From Musa acuminata AAA Group (taxonomy: Eukaryota; Streptophyta; Magnoliopsida; Zingiberales; Musaceae): a stretch of DNA of 64,000 bases. Positions 22,744-34,718 of the stretch are shown here, in pieces. Position numbers and translations under genes: made by a program. Each line of letters opens with the position of its first letter. Positions within the stretch are counted from its first letter, which is position 1. The stretch lies in assembly GCF_036884655.1 (NCBI RefSeq), contig NC_088357.1, forward strand, positions 12,813,501-12,877,500, given 5' to 3'. Under the pieces are notes generated by a model. It ran no database searches, was not told where the DNA came from, and saw nothing but the letters and a program-made list of their open reading frames with translations.

Positions 22744-25700
22744 TCATAGTTGTAGAGGTTGGTAAGATATGACATGTGATGGGTCCCTGATATATCTTCG
22801 AAGCATTGACACGTGGAATACACCATGGATGCTAGCCAAAACCGAAGGCAATGCCAATCTGTATGCCACAGGCCCAACCTTTTGTAAGATCTCAAATGTG
22901 CCAATAAATCTTGGGGCTAACTTTCCCCTTTGAACAAACCTCATAACTCCCTTAGTTGGCGACACTTTTAAGAAAACGTGCTCACCAACTTCGAACTCTA
23001 GATCTCTTCGCCTTCGATCTGCATAACTTTTCTGATGACTTTAAGCTGTTAATAATCCTTGGCGTATAATTCGAATATTATCAGTATTTTTTTGAATTAA
23101 TTAAGGCCCCAAAAGCTTCCGTTCTCCTACCTCATCCCAATATACAGATGATCTGCACTTTCTTCCATAAAGAGCTTCAAATGGAGCCATTTGTATGCTA
23201 GAGTGGTAACTATTATTATAAGAAAACTCAATTTGATGTAAGTGCATATCCCAACTCCCACCAAAGTCCAAAGCACACGCTCTTAAGAGATCTTCAAGAG
23301 TTTGTATTGTCCTTTCAGATTGACCATCAGTTTGGGGGTGAAATGCTGTACTAAACTTTAACTGCGTGCCCAAAGATTTTTGTAGACTTCCCCAAAATTT
23401 AGAGGTAAATCTTGGATCTCTATCTGAGATAATGCTAACTAGCACCCCATGATATCGAATAATTTCCTTAATATATAAGCTTGCTAGTTTATCCAATGAA
23501 TACTTCTTGTTAATAGGAAGGAAGTGAGCAGATTTAGTAAGTCTGTCTACTATTACCCAAATTCCGTCATATCCTTTCACAGTCTTGGGTAATCTTGTCA
23601 TAAAATCCATACTGACTTGCTCCCACTTCCATTCAGGAATCAAAATCCTTTGTAACTTTCCCGTAGGTACTCGATGTTCTATCTTCACCTATTGACATAT
23701 CAGACATTTAGAAACAAACTCTGTTATATCTCTCTTCATACCATGCCACCAATAGTTTTGGTGTAAATCTCGATACATCTTAGTAGTCCCGGGATGGATG
23801 TTAAATTTTGATCTATGTGCCTCCTCTAATAATTGCATCTTTACTGGATGGTTTTCGGGAACACAAAGTCGATCATGGAATGTAATAGAACCATCTTCGG
23901 CTTGGAGGAATTCAGGTCTAGAACCTTGAGCTATTTCCTTAACTATCATTTGAAGATATGTATCTTCCTTTTAACCTTCTTTAACCTTTTCCACCAAAAA
24001 TGATTGTGCTATCAAACATACAAGAAAACCTTTATTTGTTTCCGATAAAAGTTTAAGTTTTAAGTCTGCTAGCTCCGTCATCATAGAATTCCTTTGAATA
24101 TTCATATAGGCTACAAGACTATAGGTATTTCTGCTTAAGGCATCAGCAACTACATTAGCTTTCCCAGGATGGTAGTTGATATTAAAATCATAATCCTTTA
24201 GAAAGTCCAACCACCTTCTCTGTCTCATATTTAAATATTTCTGTGTGAAGATTTCGAAAGTCTGTTCATAGAGATAATGCCTCCAAATTTTCAGTGCAAA
24301 AATGATAGCTGCTAGCTCTAAGTCATGAGTAGGATAGTTCTTTTCATGAGCTTTAATTGCCTCAATGCATAAGCAACTACCCTCTCGTTTTGCATTAGAA
24401 CGCAACCAAGCCCTTGTAGTGAGGCATCACTATGCACTACAAAACCTTCTCCCCCCGAAGGAATCACCAAGATAGGAGCACTAGTTAATTTCTTCTTCAA
24501 TTTTTGAAAATTTTGTTGACATTTATCATCCCACATGAATTTTATGTTCTTTTGTGTCAACTTGGTCAATGGTGCTGCTATTTTTGAAAAGCCTTCGACG
24601 AATCTTCTATAGTATCCAATCAAACCCAAGAAGCTTCTAATCTCTAAAACATTAGAAGGTTGCTTCTATTTTATCACAGCTTCAATCTTGTGAGGGTCAA
24701 CAGATATACCAGCGCTCGAAATTACATGACCAAGAAACATAATTTCATTGAGCCAGAAGTTGCACTTGCTTAACTTGGCATATAGTTTCTCTTGCCTTAA
24801 GACTTCTAGAACTGTTTTAAGATGGTGTTCATGCTCTGCTATGCTTTTGGAGTAGATCAAGATATCATCAATGAACACAATTACAAATTTATCAAGATAA
24901 GGGTGGAACACCCTATTCATGAGGTCCATGAAAGCAGCTGGTGCATTTGTGAGTCCAAAAGGCATTACTAAGAATTCATAATGACTATACCTTGTTCTAA
25001 AGGCAGTTTTCTATATGTCTCCTTCCCTTATCTTCAGTTGATGATACCCGGATCTCAAATCAATCTTTGAGTATACTTGAGTACCTTGAAGTTGATTAAA
25101 CAGGTCATCTATTTGTGGAAGAGGATATTTATTCTTTATGGTCACTTGGTTGAGCTGTCTATAATCGATGCATAGTCGCATAGATCCATCTTTCTTCTTC
25201 ACAAATAGGACAGGGGCACCCCAAGGTGATACACTTGGTCGAATAAAACCCTTGTCCAAAAGCTCTTGGATCTGTTTCTTTAACTCCTCCAACTCAATTG
25301 GTGTTATTCTATACTGAGGTTTAGAAATAGGTGCAGTACCAGGTAGAAGATCGATTATAAATTCAATCTGTCTATTTGGTGGTAGTGCAAGTAGATCTTC
25401 AGGAAAAACATCTGGAAAATCCCGTACAATGGGGATGTCCTTTAATACTGGCTTCTTAGATTCTCCTCCTGAAATAAAGGCCAAGTATCCCTGACATCCT
25501 TTGAGTAATAGTTGGGTAGCACTCAAAGCTGAAATAATAGAAGGGAACTTTTCTTGAATCCCAATGAACTTGAAAGGTGGTTGATCTAGAGGTGAGAAAG
25601 TAACAGTCTTCCGAAAACAATCGACACTTGCATGGTATGCTGAAAGCTAGTCCATACCCAAGATAACATCGAAATCTTGAAATTCTAGTAGAATAAGATC

Positions 25701-26690
25701 TATTAGAAAATTGTGACTTTCAATAGTAATAACACAGTTTCTATATATCTGATCAACTATCAAAGAGTTTCCAACTAGTGTTACTACCATTAATGCATTA
25801 TTCATTGTCTCACGATTCTTATGCAGTTTCATAGCAAAATAGGGTGATATAAAAGAATGTGTAGAACCAGAATCAATAAGCACATATGCTGGCATACCAC
25901 ATAGTGTGATGATACCTTTAATAATAGATCCCGAGGCTTCAGCATCTTGATGAGTCAGTGCGTAGACTCTTGCCTGTCCTTCCTCTCTGGGTCGTAACTG
26001 TTGTTGTCTAGTTGTTTGGGGTGGAGCTCAGCGTTGATGTTAATTCTGTGGGCAATCCTTCGACATGTGCCCCGGTTCTTGATAATAAAAACATATGCGT
26101 TGTCCCATGGGGCATGAGGTGGAAACATGATCTATCTTCCCACAGAAATAACATCTTATAACAACTTGATTGTTAGGAGCTCCTGCTTGTTGATACCCAA
26201 ACTGTTTGCCTTTTTCTTTCTTTGAGGGTCTAGAATGCGATCTCCCATACGTAAATGGTGTAGCACTAAAAGGTCGCTTTCGATCCTTTGCTTGTTGTAA
26301 TTCATTATCCAATTTCTCCACCATTAAAGCTCGATTTGATACTTCAGCATATGTTGGTAAAATTAGTACTGCAACAGACTTTCTAATTGATGATCAAAGT
26401 CCCCTCTCAAAATGACGAGCTATTTGACTTTCATTAAAAGCAATGTGTGGAGAGAACTAAGCCAACTCAGTAAAATGATGATCATATTTCATTACAGTTC
26501 TATTTCCTTGGTGGATGCTAAGGAACTCTTGTTATTTCTCAAAGCGAACTGAATCAGGAAAGAACTGCTCATAAAATGCATCTTTAAACTGCTCCCAAGT
26601 TATCACATTACCTCCCGCCTTTAACATCCTCCTTTTTGAGGTCCACCAAGTGTCTGCCTTCCCTTCTAAAATGAAAGAAGCGAAAGGCAC
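22744..26690 (-). pseudogene. Gypsy gag-pol remnant with stops and a frameshift
   Basis: Read from right to left on the minus strand: gag part (to about 26040) with CYFCGKIDHVSTSC zinc knuckle and a second, damaged knuckle (CFYYQEPGHMSKDC, second Cys lost); aspartic protease (LIDSGSTHSF, about 25870); reverse transcriptase ([11 protein letters not shown] near 25060; [11 protein letters not shown] near 24860); RNase H ([10 protein letters not shown] near 24430); integrase H2C2 finger (about 23870-23690, ending CLICQ) and catalytic core ([12 protein letters not shown] near 23420, [16 protein letters not shown] near 23320); then the conserved C-terminal part (KLAPRFIGTFEIL near 22910). One frame runs from 26324 to about 24320, where a frameshift in RNase H moves it to a second frame down to 22744. 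Several in-frame stops (for example near 25011 and 24665) break it further. The gag N-terminus is deleted. Confidence 0.92.
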
Positions 26691-26699
26691 TTTTTTTAA

Positions 26700-28513
26700 A
26701 AAAATTCAGCAACGCTGAGTAGGAACCCCAAAAGTCAACTCAAAATGTATATATGATCAAAATTCAATTAATCATCCCATTGGCGTATATTAAATACCCG
26801 AAGGAGCACTCCCCCAACAGCGGATGGAGAGGCTTTATCCTACGGGATGAGTTTGTATTCTCCCAACAACGGATGGAGGCAAACTCATATCGCACTCCCA
26901 ACAGCGGATGGAGTGGTATCCCACACCCGCCAAAGTAGGGACACGTTCCTCCCAACAGCGGATGAAGGAACCGTCCAACTGCCACGTCTGACGGCCCGCT
27001 AATCCCCAAAGGGAATCGCCCTACCTGCTCTCGGCAGGAAAATAATATAATCTCACACTGGTCATCTCCATTTCGGGATGAAATAACATATTTAAAATGT
27101 CTCTTTCAAATATCATCAATATCAAATAATATAAATTAGCCCTCAATTGACTTGAACTCTAGTTTAATCGATTCAATTGAACTCGATTTACTAGAGCCTA
27201 ACTGAATTGATCTCTAATCCTTATTTAACTGGTCTGAAACCACCCTAGACTAGTATAATTTAGACTAGATTAAGTTCAATTTAGGTTAAACTAACTTGAA
27301 TAAGTCAATCAATTCGGAATCACTATGAATTGATCTAGACTAATCAAGTCTAGTTTAGTTCAATCAATATTTGGGCTCAAGTTCAACAATAATATTGGGT
27401 TAGATTGAGCTAGTCCGGTCATGTGTGTTATACATGATTGAGCATGCATTACACAAAATTGGCTCAGCCCTGGCCCATGGACTAGTTATGTGCGTCGCAT
27501 GTGACCGCCCATAATGGTTGGGATGGGGTAGCCTACGGGTCAAGGCCTGACCCGTGGGTTGGGCTTGGCCTGTGAGCAATTTCATTCCAATTAATATCCA
27601 ATTTCATATCATAGCATATACCCATTAACAATATAAATAAAAACATAATAATGCATTAAAAGATAGATGAGGAGAAAAGCTTTAATACAAGGAAATAACA
27701 TTCTAAATTTGACTAGAAATCATAAGACATTAAAAGAGAAATTGGGAGATAAGTTTTTAATACAAGAAAATAGCCTTCTAAATTCAAATAAAAATCATGT
27801 TTTCAACACATATAAAATTTCAACATATTCTAGTTATATTTTAAATCATTCATAATAACATATTTTAAATTTTAGATCAAAGAATATCAAAAAAGATTTT
27901 AGATAACATATTCTAATCTAACAAGATTTTAATCCAGATAAGATTAAAGATAAACTGTAATACATAAAATATCATATAAAACAAATATATTTTTAACATA
28001 TTTAACTCTACAATAAAAACCTTAATCATGGGTCAAAGAATATTATGAAAACTTTAACTAATTACTTTAATATAAAAATTTTGACATTTAAAAAATTGAT
28101 ACATATTTTTCAAACTATAAAACTTTCAACATTTAAAGAATCAAAATAAAAGCTAAAACTTTTAAATTTAAGAAAGGTAAAGAAACCTACCTCTTGTCAA
28201 CAAGGTGTAACTCATCGTTTCTCTCGCTGTCAAGCTCGACTAGGTGAGGAACGAAGGAGAGAAATGCCTCCCTTTAAATAGGAGGAGGTGAGCCTCTATT
28301 AAAGGAGATTCATTTTAATTTTTATATTTATTTAATATAAATTATTTCCATTTAATATACTAACAAATATGATATCATCATATTTGAAATATTTACTAGT
28401 TATTTCTTTAATTCATATCAACAAACAAGGAAGTAGATTAAGATTTCCTTAAATTATAATAACAAGTAAGGAAAGAAAATCAATTCCTAACTTAAATATT
28501 TGATGTGATTACA
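26700..28513 (-). repeat. 5' LTR of gypsy element G2, truncated
   Basis: On the minus strand it starts TGTAATCACATC at 28513 and matches the family LTR down to about 26700 (CTCAGCGTTGCTGAATT), then stops about 275 bp short of the expected end. A poly-A/T stretch joins it straight to gag sequence. One deletion has removed the LTR 3' end, primer-binding site, leader and gag start. The right flank ATTAA (28514-28518) completes the element's duplication. Confidence 0.88.
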
Positions 28514-28740
28514 ATTAAAATTCTTATTTTTGGATTAGCATAATAGTTATAATTTATTTAATTATATATATCTATGTTTTTTAGAAGTATGTGTGAATTT
28601 ATATAATGTAATTAGTTTTAAATTTAAGATCTTCAATTTAAAGTTTTAATTAATGGATTTGAGTCATTCTTTAATTATTTTAAGTAGAGTTTAATTGGGG
28701 TTGACTTGAGTCAGGTTTCTATTATACCAAATCGACTCAG

Positions 28741-29051
28741 CCCATGTGATCATGTACGACCTAGCCCATGTAGTCATATACAGTCTAACCCATGTATCTA
28801 GGCATGACCCAGCCCATGTGGCCAGGTAGGAGCTAACCCATGTGATAAGGTACGACCAAATCCATGTGGCCAGGTAGGAGCTAACCCATGTGATAAGGTA
28901 CGACCAAATCCATGTGACCAGGTATGATCCAGTCCGTGTGGCTATATATGTCCCAACTCATGCGGCTAGGTACGACCCAATCCATATGGTCAAATATAAC
29001 CCCAACTCATGTGTCTATGTACGACCAACTCATGAGCCAAGCATGACCTAG
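28741..29051 (+). repeat. 24-bp tandem repeat, about 13 units
   Basis: Contiguous units of 24 bp (28741, 28765, 28789, 28813 and so on) follow the pattern CCCATGTG-GNCAGGTANGANC-NAN. Units 4-5 and 6-7 form a near-perfect 48-bp pair. The array lies in the middle piece of the outer gypsy LTR (G1), where the younger LTR has only a short GGTCAGGCC-rich stretch. It is an LTR-internal minisatellite, not CRISPR: there are no spacers. Confidence 0.9.
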
Positions 29052-29130
29052 TTTAGTGGTAAGGCTCAACTCAACTTGAATAAGGCTTAGCTTAGTCTAT
29101 GAAGTTAAGCCTGCCCAACTAGGTCAACTC

Positions 29131-30625
29131 TGTTGGGAAATCATAAGGGGGCGACATCATATGCGCAGCGGAAGAACAAGAAAACAAAAATCCCCGATTC
29201 CCAAAAAGATGTTCATCGTCGTGCGAAGATTGGTGCGCAAAATCCGCAAAAACACAAAACTGCGTATAGAGATTGTGTTACCTAGGGAGATCGTATATCC
29301 CTGTTTCCTTGCAGATCCTTAGGAGAGGGTGAAGGAGGTCAAGCGTCCTCCTCTCTAGCGGTGATCCACACAGCAGGGTTGCGACGACGCTCCTCAAAAC
29401 TCCAGGCCTACTCTGAGGTGGAGAGGGAGAGGAGAATAGGAAGGGCAAGCAAAGACTCTAGCCTATGAGGCTGTGAATCCCTCCTATTTATAGAGATCCC
29501 GTGTCAAAACCCTAATGGGTCCTTTCCCTAGTGGGTATTGGATCTGCATCCAATAAGACAAGGGCTCCGTCGGATATCTCATATCCGAACCTCTACTCAT
29601 CGCAATGCCTACCATATGTGTGTGACCCTCTAGGCCCAATATCGAGCTGGCCGTGAGTCATACCTGTCAGAACTCCTTCTAACTAAGTGAATTATTATCT
29701 CTGTAATAATTCACTCGACTCATCGACTACGGAAGTACTAGGCCACTACGCCGTAGTCCCCAGACGATACAGGGGAATCCAATCCATTGGACCTGTCTGT
29801 CCTCAGTTACCATGTACCTATAGTCCCTCATCCATCTAATATCCCAGAGACCGTATATCGAGCATGGTGCTGTCAGACCCATACGGTTTCTACTCGAGTC
29901 TCGCTCTAATCGGATTCTCCCGGAGAACTCTTTCTCTCTCAACCCGAATGACCCTGGCCAGGGATTTGTCTGAGCAAGAACACATGGGATATTCCTCTCA
30001 TGATACCGAGAGTGGATGATCCTCTATCGACACTCAATAGCCCTCGTAAGGTCGACTACCACTCCCAATGACCAGCTGTACTAGATCTGGGAACAGCCAA
30101 ACCTATAAGTCTGGTATCAAAGAGTGGAGCACTCATACAGGACATCCTTGGTGTCTCAAGTCTAAGAACCAGATACACCACTAGGACTACGGAATTGTTG
30201 TCTGACAATAAGGCATCATCAACCATCCAGCATTCCGTAAGCGGATCAATCAGTGAACTCATTCTCCAATGAGCACCTGTACTGTATCCCTAGTGTCCCT
30301 ACACGAGCAGCTATGAGACCAGCTGCATCCATCATATGGACGGGTATACAGCACACCAGTCTATCCGGTTATCACGATGTCCCTCTCGAGTAACCTATGA
30401 CCGGGATTATTTAGGATATGTGTTTAAAGGTGAATCGATCTCATTATCGTGATCTCATCACGATCCGATTCCCATTGCACAAATCCAAGGACATCACAAT
30501 ATATATGCATTTATGCAATAGTTATAAAGTGATATACGCCAAAATATAATAAGCAAAAAGATTCTGTATCAAGTCACACGTGCCATCACTCACGTGATTG
30601 GCTTGCTGGGCACTTATGACTAGCA
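29131..30625 (-). repeat. Array LTR 1 (outer left, 3' LTR of copy 1)
   Basis: 1495 bp, TGCTAG...CCAACA on the minus strand. TATA box CTATAAATAG at 29484-29493; transcription would start near 29455, which puts the R-U5 part at the left. It differs from the rightmost LTR (58454-59948) at only about one site that I noticed by eye, so the insertion is very recent unless LTRs have been homogenised. Confidence 0.97.
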
Positions 30626-30636
30626 ATCTCCCACTT
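30626..30636 (-). other. Polypurine tract, Copia copy 1
   Basis: AAGTGGGAGAT on the minus strand, immediately before the 3' LTR. It overlaps the end of the pol frame, whose TAG stop is only a few bases upstream. Confidence 0.85.
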
Positions 30637-30639
30637 GAC

Positions 30640-32697
30640 CTAAAGCCAATCACCTATGTGTCTGATCCCCATCAGACCCCTATGACGCTCAAAGACAATC
30701 TGAGACAATGGCTTTGTTAGTGGATCTGCAATGTTATCTTCGGATGGAACTCTTTCCACTGCTACATCTCCTCGGGTCACGATCTCTCTGATAAGGTGGA
30801 ACCTCCTCAGAACATGCTTAGATTTCTGATGAGACCTAGGTTCCTTCGCTTGAGCAATTGCCCCGTTGTTGTCGCAATATAGGGAAATCGGCTCCTCACT
30901 ATCCGGCACGACTCCCAAATCTGTGATGAACTTCTTCAACCAGACTCCCTCCTTTGCTGCATCTGATGCAGCAATGTACTCCGCCTCTGTGGTCGAGTCA
31001 GCAGTGGTATCTTGCTTGGAACTCTTCCAGCACACTGCTCCTCCATTCAAGGTGTACACATACCCTGAATTCGACTTGCTACCATCGACATCAGACTGAA
31101 AACTTGAGTCAGTGTAGCCTTCAACCTTAAGGCTATTACCTCCATATACTAGTAAAAGATCCTTAGTCCTTCTCAAGTACTTAAGGATACACTTTACTGC
31201 TTTCCAGTGCTCCAAGCCTGGATCCGCCTGATACCTGCTCGTGACACTCAGAGCATGCGCTATATCAGGCCTAGTACATAGCATGGCATACATGATAGAC
31301 CCTATTGCTGAGGCATAAGGTATCATATCCATGTTCGCCCTTTCTTCTGGAGTCTTTGGGGACATACTCGTAGAAAGCGATATCCCATGTCTCATCGGTA
31401 TGAGACCTCTTTTGGAATTTTCCATGCCAAACCTTTTGACAATAGTTTCTATGTACCTGGACTGGGACAAGCCAAGCATCCTTTTGGTTCTATCTCTATA
31501 GATTCTAATCCCCAAGATATAAGATGCTTCTCCTAAGTCCTTCGTGGAGAAGTGTCTAGATAACCAAGCCTTTATTGTGGATAGCATTCCTATGTCATTC
31601 CCAATGATGAGGATGTCATCCACATATAACACCAAAAAGCTAATAGCGCTCCCACTTACCTTTCTGTATACACAAGGCTCATCTTCGTTCTTAACGAAGT
31701 CATAAGATCTGATTGCCTCATCAAATCTTATGTTCCAACTTTGGGAAGCTTGCTTTAGTTCATAAATGGATCTAAGCAACCTACACACCTTATCTGGGCA
31801 GTTCTTGGACACGAATCCCTCAGGTTGCATCATATACACCTCCTCCTCCAGGTTCCCGTTGAGGAATGCGGTTTTCACATCCATCTGCCAGATCTCATAA
31901 TCATAGTGTGCTGCAATAGCCAATAGAATTCTGATGGATTTTAGCATTGCTACGGGTGAGAAAGTTTCGTCGTAGTCAACACCTTGCCTTTGACGATACC
32001 CCTTAGCCACTAGCCTTGCTTTATAGGTCTCTACCTTTCCATCTACTCCGATCTTTTTCTTAAAGATCCACTTGCAACCGATGGGTACAATACCTTCGGG
32101 TGCATCAACTAGGTTCCAAACCTTATTGGAGTACATAGAATCCATCTCAGAATTCATGGCTTCTTTCCACTTCCCGGAGTCTATACTCATAATAGCCTCC
32201 TCGTAGGTCTGAGGATCAATATCCTCTACATCCTCTGCTCTAATATGTCCCACATATCTCTCAGGAGGATGGGATACTCTATCAGACCTGCGTAAAGTTG
32301 AAACTTGTGTATTAGATACCTGAACAGACTCGGGCTGTAGAGTGGTGCTTGAGCTTGGTTCTCCAACCTCGCTCAACTCTATCATTCTCCCACTGTCTCC
32401 GCCAAGAATGTGTTCCTTCTCAAGGAACACTGCTCTCTTAGCTACAAAGACCTTTTGGTCCTCGAGATGATAGAAATAATACCCACAAGTTTCCTTGGGG
32501 TATCCCACAAATTTGCATCGCTCTGTCCTTGATTCTAACTTATCGGGGTTGTGTCTTTTAACATGGGCAGAGCAGCCCCAAATCTTAACTACTTTAAGAT
32601 CAGGCTTCTTCCCTTTCCATATCTCATATGGTGTAGACACTACCGACTTAGTTAGAACTCTGTTCAGAAGGTAAGCTGCGGTTTCTAGGTCATATCC
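30640..32697 (-). CDS. Copia copy 1: integrase end, reverse transcriptase, RNase H
   Basis: This is the same reading frame as the gag-integrase part at 32698-34533, separated from it only by the amber codon at 32698-32700. The first Met (at 32640) is internal, so independent initiation is doubtful. Counting from that Met, the RT has its first catalytic Asp in QMDVKTAFLNG (about 254) and the YVDD box at 339-342. RNase H has TDSSF (about 511), TEAEY (about 554) and the CDNNGAI motif (about 590), then a typical C-terminal ADPLTKPL stretch. Copy 1 alone has two changes in the conserved SIYGLKQASR motif: Gly294 to Glu and Arg300 to Gln. Both are transitions and probably harmful. Confidence 0.93.
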   Translation of the reverse strand, partial: GYDLETAAYLLNRVLTKSVVSTPYEIWKGKKPDLKVVKIWGCSAHVKRHNPDKLESRTERCKFVGYPKETCGYYFYHLEDQKVFVAKRAVFLEKEHILGGDSGRMIELSEVGEPSSSTTLQPESVQVSNTQVSTLRRSDRVSHPPERYVGHIRAEDVEDIDPQTYEEAIMSIDSGKWKEAMNSEMDSMYSNKVWNLVDAPEGIVPIGCKWIFKKKIGVDGKVETYKARLVAKGYRQRQGVDYDETFSPVAMLKSIRILLAIAAHYDYEIWQMDVKTAFLNGNLEEEVYMMQPEGFVSKNCPDKVCRLLRSIYELKQASQSWNIRFDEAIRSYDFVKNEDEPCVYRKVSGSAISFLVLYVDDILIIGNDIGMLSTIKAWLSRHFSTKDLGEASYILGIRIYRDRTKRMLGLSQSRYIETIVKRFGMENSKRGLIPMRHGISLSTSMSPKTPEERANMDMIPYASAIGSIMYAMLCTRPDIAHALSVTSRYQADPGLEHWKAVKCILKYLRRTKDLLLVYGGNSLKVEGYTDSSFQSDVDGSKSNSGYVYTLNGGAVCWKSSKQDTTADSTTEAEYIAASDAAKEGVWLKKFITDLGVVPDSEEPISLYCDNNGAIAQAKEPRSHQKSKHVLRRFHLIREIVTRGDVAVERVPSEDNIADPLTKPLSQIVFERHRGLMGIRHIGDWL

Positions 32698-34533
32698 CTA
32701 GAATAAGATGGGTAGGTCAGCGAAACTCATCATGGACCGTACCATATCTAATAATGTACGATTTCTCCTTTCAGAGACACCATTGAGCTGAGGTGTATAA
32801 GGAGGTGTCCATTGGGATAATATCCCATGGTCCTTGAGGAAGTGAGTAAACTCTGTACTTAAGTACTCACCTCCTCGATCTGATCGAAGAGTTTTGATAC
32901 TCTTTCCAGTCTGGTTCTCCACCTCATTCTTATACTCTCTGAATTTCTCAAAGGCCTCGGACTTGTACTTCATTAAGTACACATATCCATACCTTGAGAA
33001 ATCATCAGTAAATGTAATGAAGTAGGAGTAACCTCCAATGGCATGAGTTGACATGGGTCCACATACATCACTATGTATGAGTTCCAACAACTCAGTGGCT
33101 CTCTCTCCAGTTCCACTAAATGGAGAGTTGGTCAGTTTTCCACGAATGCAAGGCTCACAAGTTGCATATGACACATAGTCGAATGGATCTAGATATCCAT
33201 CATTTAGCAACTTTTGAATCCTTCTTTCATGGATGTGACCTAGCCTACAATGCCACAGGTATGCACTGTTCAACTCATCTCGTTTCCTTTTGGACACATT
33301 TATATTCATGATATGTGGAGTGGTGTCTAACATAAATAAACCATTATGCAATGTTCCTTTCGTGATGATCTTATCATCTAATAATATCGAACAACCATTG
33401 TTCTCAAAAACAAATTTATATCCACTAACTGTTAAACATGAAATGGAGATAATGTTTTTGATAATAGAAGGAACAAAATAACATGCATCTAATGCAATAA
33501 AAGCTCCACTAGGCAGATGTAGGGCGACCTCGCCAACAGCTAATACAGCAACTTTTGCTCCATTACCCATCTTGAGGTCCATCTCGCCTCTCTCTAGTCT
33601 CCTAGGCCTTGCCAGAACCTGCAACGAATTGCATATATGATAAGCACTACCGGTATCTAATACCCATGTGTTATCATAAGAGTCTGACAAATGGAGACTG
33701 ATCATGAATGTACCTGAAGCTTCATCAAGCTTTTGTTTCGCCCTTTCTGCAAGGTACTCTTTGCAGTTTCTCTTCCAGTGCCCATCTTTACCACAGTGGA
33801 AGCACTGGCCTTTGTCCTTTGTTGGGTCTTTCTTAGCAACCTTTGCTTTACCTTGTTTGCCCTTGCCCTTTCCCTTCTTAAGGGACCTTTCTGCTTTCCT
33901 TTTCTTTCTGGTCTCACCAGTGTAGAGAACTGGCTTCTCTTTCTTAATAGTACTCTCTGCCTCCCTCAACATATTGAGGAGCTCTGGGAGAGTCACCTCA
34001 AGCTTGTTCATATTAAAGTTCATTATGAACTGTGAAAAGGAATCTGGTAGGGACTGAAGCACAATGTCCACACACAAGTTATCCTCTAGGACCATTCCTA
34101 GACCTGTGAGTTTCTCTATCCACTCAATCATCTTTAGGACATGGTTCTGAACCGGTGTCCCCTCAGTCATCCTAGCGCGGAAAAGGCTCTTGGATATCTC
34201 ATATCGTTGAGTCCTTCCCTGTTCCTCAAACAATTTACGGACATGTAGGAGAATGGATCTGGCATCCATCTTTTCATGTTGTCTCTGTAACTCTGGAGTC
34301 ATAGAGCCCAACATATAGCACTGAGCAAGAGTGGAGTCATCAATGTACTTCACGTAGCGAGCGATCTCATCCTCGCTTGCCCCTTCTTCGGGCGTAGGCA
34401 TCACTGTATCAAGGACGTACACGATTTTCTCCGCTGTGAGAACAATTCTCAAGTTACGGAGCCAATCCGTATAATTTGGACCAGTGAGGCGGTTGACATC
34501 AAGTATGCCACGTAAGGGATTTGAAAGCGACAT
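32698..34533 (-). CDS. Copia copy 1: gag, protease and integrase, cut by an amber stop
   Basis: Residue numbers count from the upstream in-frame Met at 34557; the preferred start is Met9 at 34533 (MSLSNP), because the first eight codons lie in a T-rich stretch that looks like a splice acceptor (TTATTTTCAG just before AAAATG). Order: gag; basic [11 protein letters not shown] linker; CCHC knuckle C252-C255-H260-C265; aspartic protease DTG at 301-303; integrase zinc finger with LWHCRLGH near 434-441 and CEPC at 467-470; catalytic triad D497, D560, E596 with 35 residues between the last two. The frame stops with TAG at 32698-32700 inside the integrase and continues in the same frame beyond. Readthrough is conceivable but there is no classical readthrough context; nonsense mutation is simpler. 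Confidence 0.94.
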   Translation of the reverse strand: MSLSNPLRGILDVNRLTGPNYTDWLRNLRIVLTAEKIVYVLDTVMPTPEEGASEDEIARYVKYIDDSTLAQCYMLGSMTPELQRQHEKMDARSILLHVRKLFEEQGRTQRYEISKSLFRARMTEGTPVQNHVLKMIEWIEKLTGLGMVLEDNLCVDIVLQSLPDSFSQFIMNFNMNKLEVTLPELLNMLREAESTIKKEKPVLYTGETRKKRKAERSLKKGKGKGKQGKAKVAKKDPTKDKGQCFHCGKDGHWKRNCKEYLAERAKQKLDEASGTFMISLHLSDSYDNTWVLDTGSAYHICNSLQVLARPRRLERGEMDLKMGNGAKVAVLAVGEVALHLPSGAFIALDACYFVPSIIKNIISISCLTVSGYKFVFENNGCSILLDDKIITKGTLHNGLFMLDTTPHIMNINVSKRKRDELNSAYLWHCRLGHIHERRIQKLLNDGYLDPFDYVSYATCEPCIRGKLTNSPFSGTGERATELLELIHSDVCGPMSTHAIGGYSYFITFTDDFSRYGYVYLMKYKSEAFEKFREYKNEVENQTGKSIKTLRSDRGGEYLSTEFTHFLKDHGILSQWTPPYTPQLNGVSERRNRTLLDMVRSMMSFADLPILF

Positions 34534-34718
34534 TTTCTGAAAATAAAGATGTAGCAAAAATGAATAACATGCAGATTTTGCAAGAAATAAACTATCAAGA
34601 TATGGACTTCTATCTTAATATGCTCCCACTATTTTACTAACGAGTCACGCGACACCCTCAGCACGTGAAACGGAAGTCTCCGGCAGACTTCTAATGGGGA
34701 TCAGGATCCAATCAGCGT

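Larger units (their letters stand above)
16940..28513 (-). mobile_element. Decayed Ty3-gypsy element (G2), probably Tekay/Del-type chromovirus
   Basis: The exact 5-bp duplication ATTAA flanks it (16935-16939 and 28514-28518). On the minus strand the order is 5' LTR (about 26700-28513), truncated gag, protease, reverse transcriptase, RNase H, integrase (26690-22744), polypurine tract (22615-22627), 3' LTR (16940-22614, with two insertions). Protease-RT-RNaseH-integrase order is diagnostic of gypsy. Long LTRs and the pol motifs fit the Tekay/Del lineage, an assignment from family knowledge only. The element lacks a primer-binding site and the gag N-terminus and has many stops, so it is dead. 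Confidence 0.9.

Noticed and set aside
29727..30262. Small open frames of 68-71 codons repeated in every array LTR and in older LTRs
   Set aside because: They lie in the U3 part of LTRs, on the strand of the element but upstream of its TATA box, and are conserved only because the LTRs are young copies.
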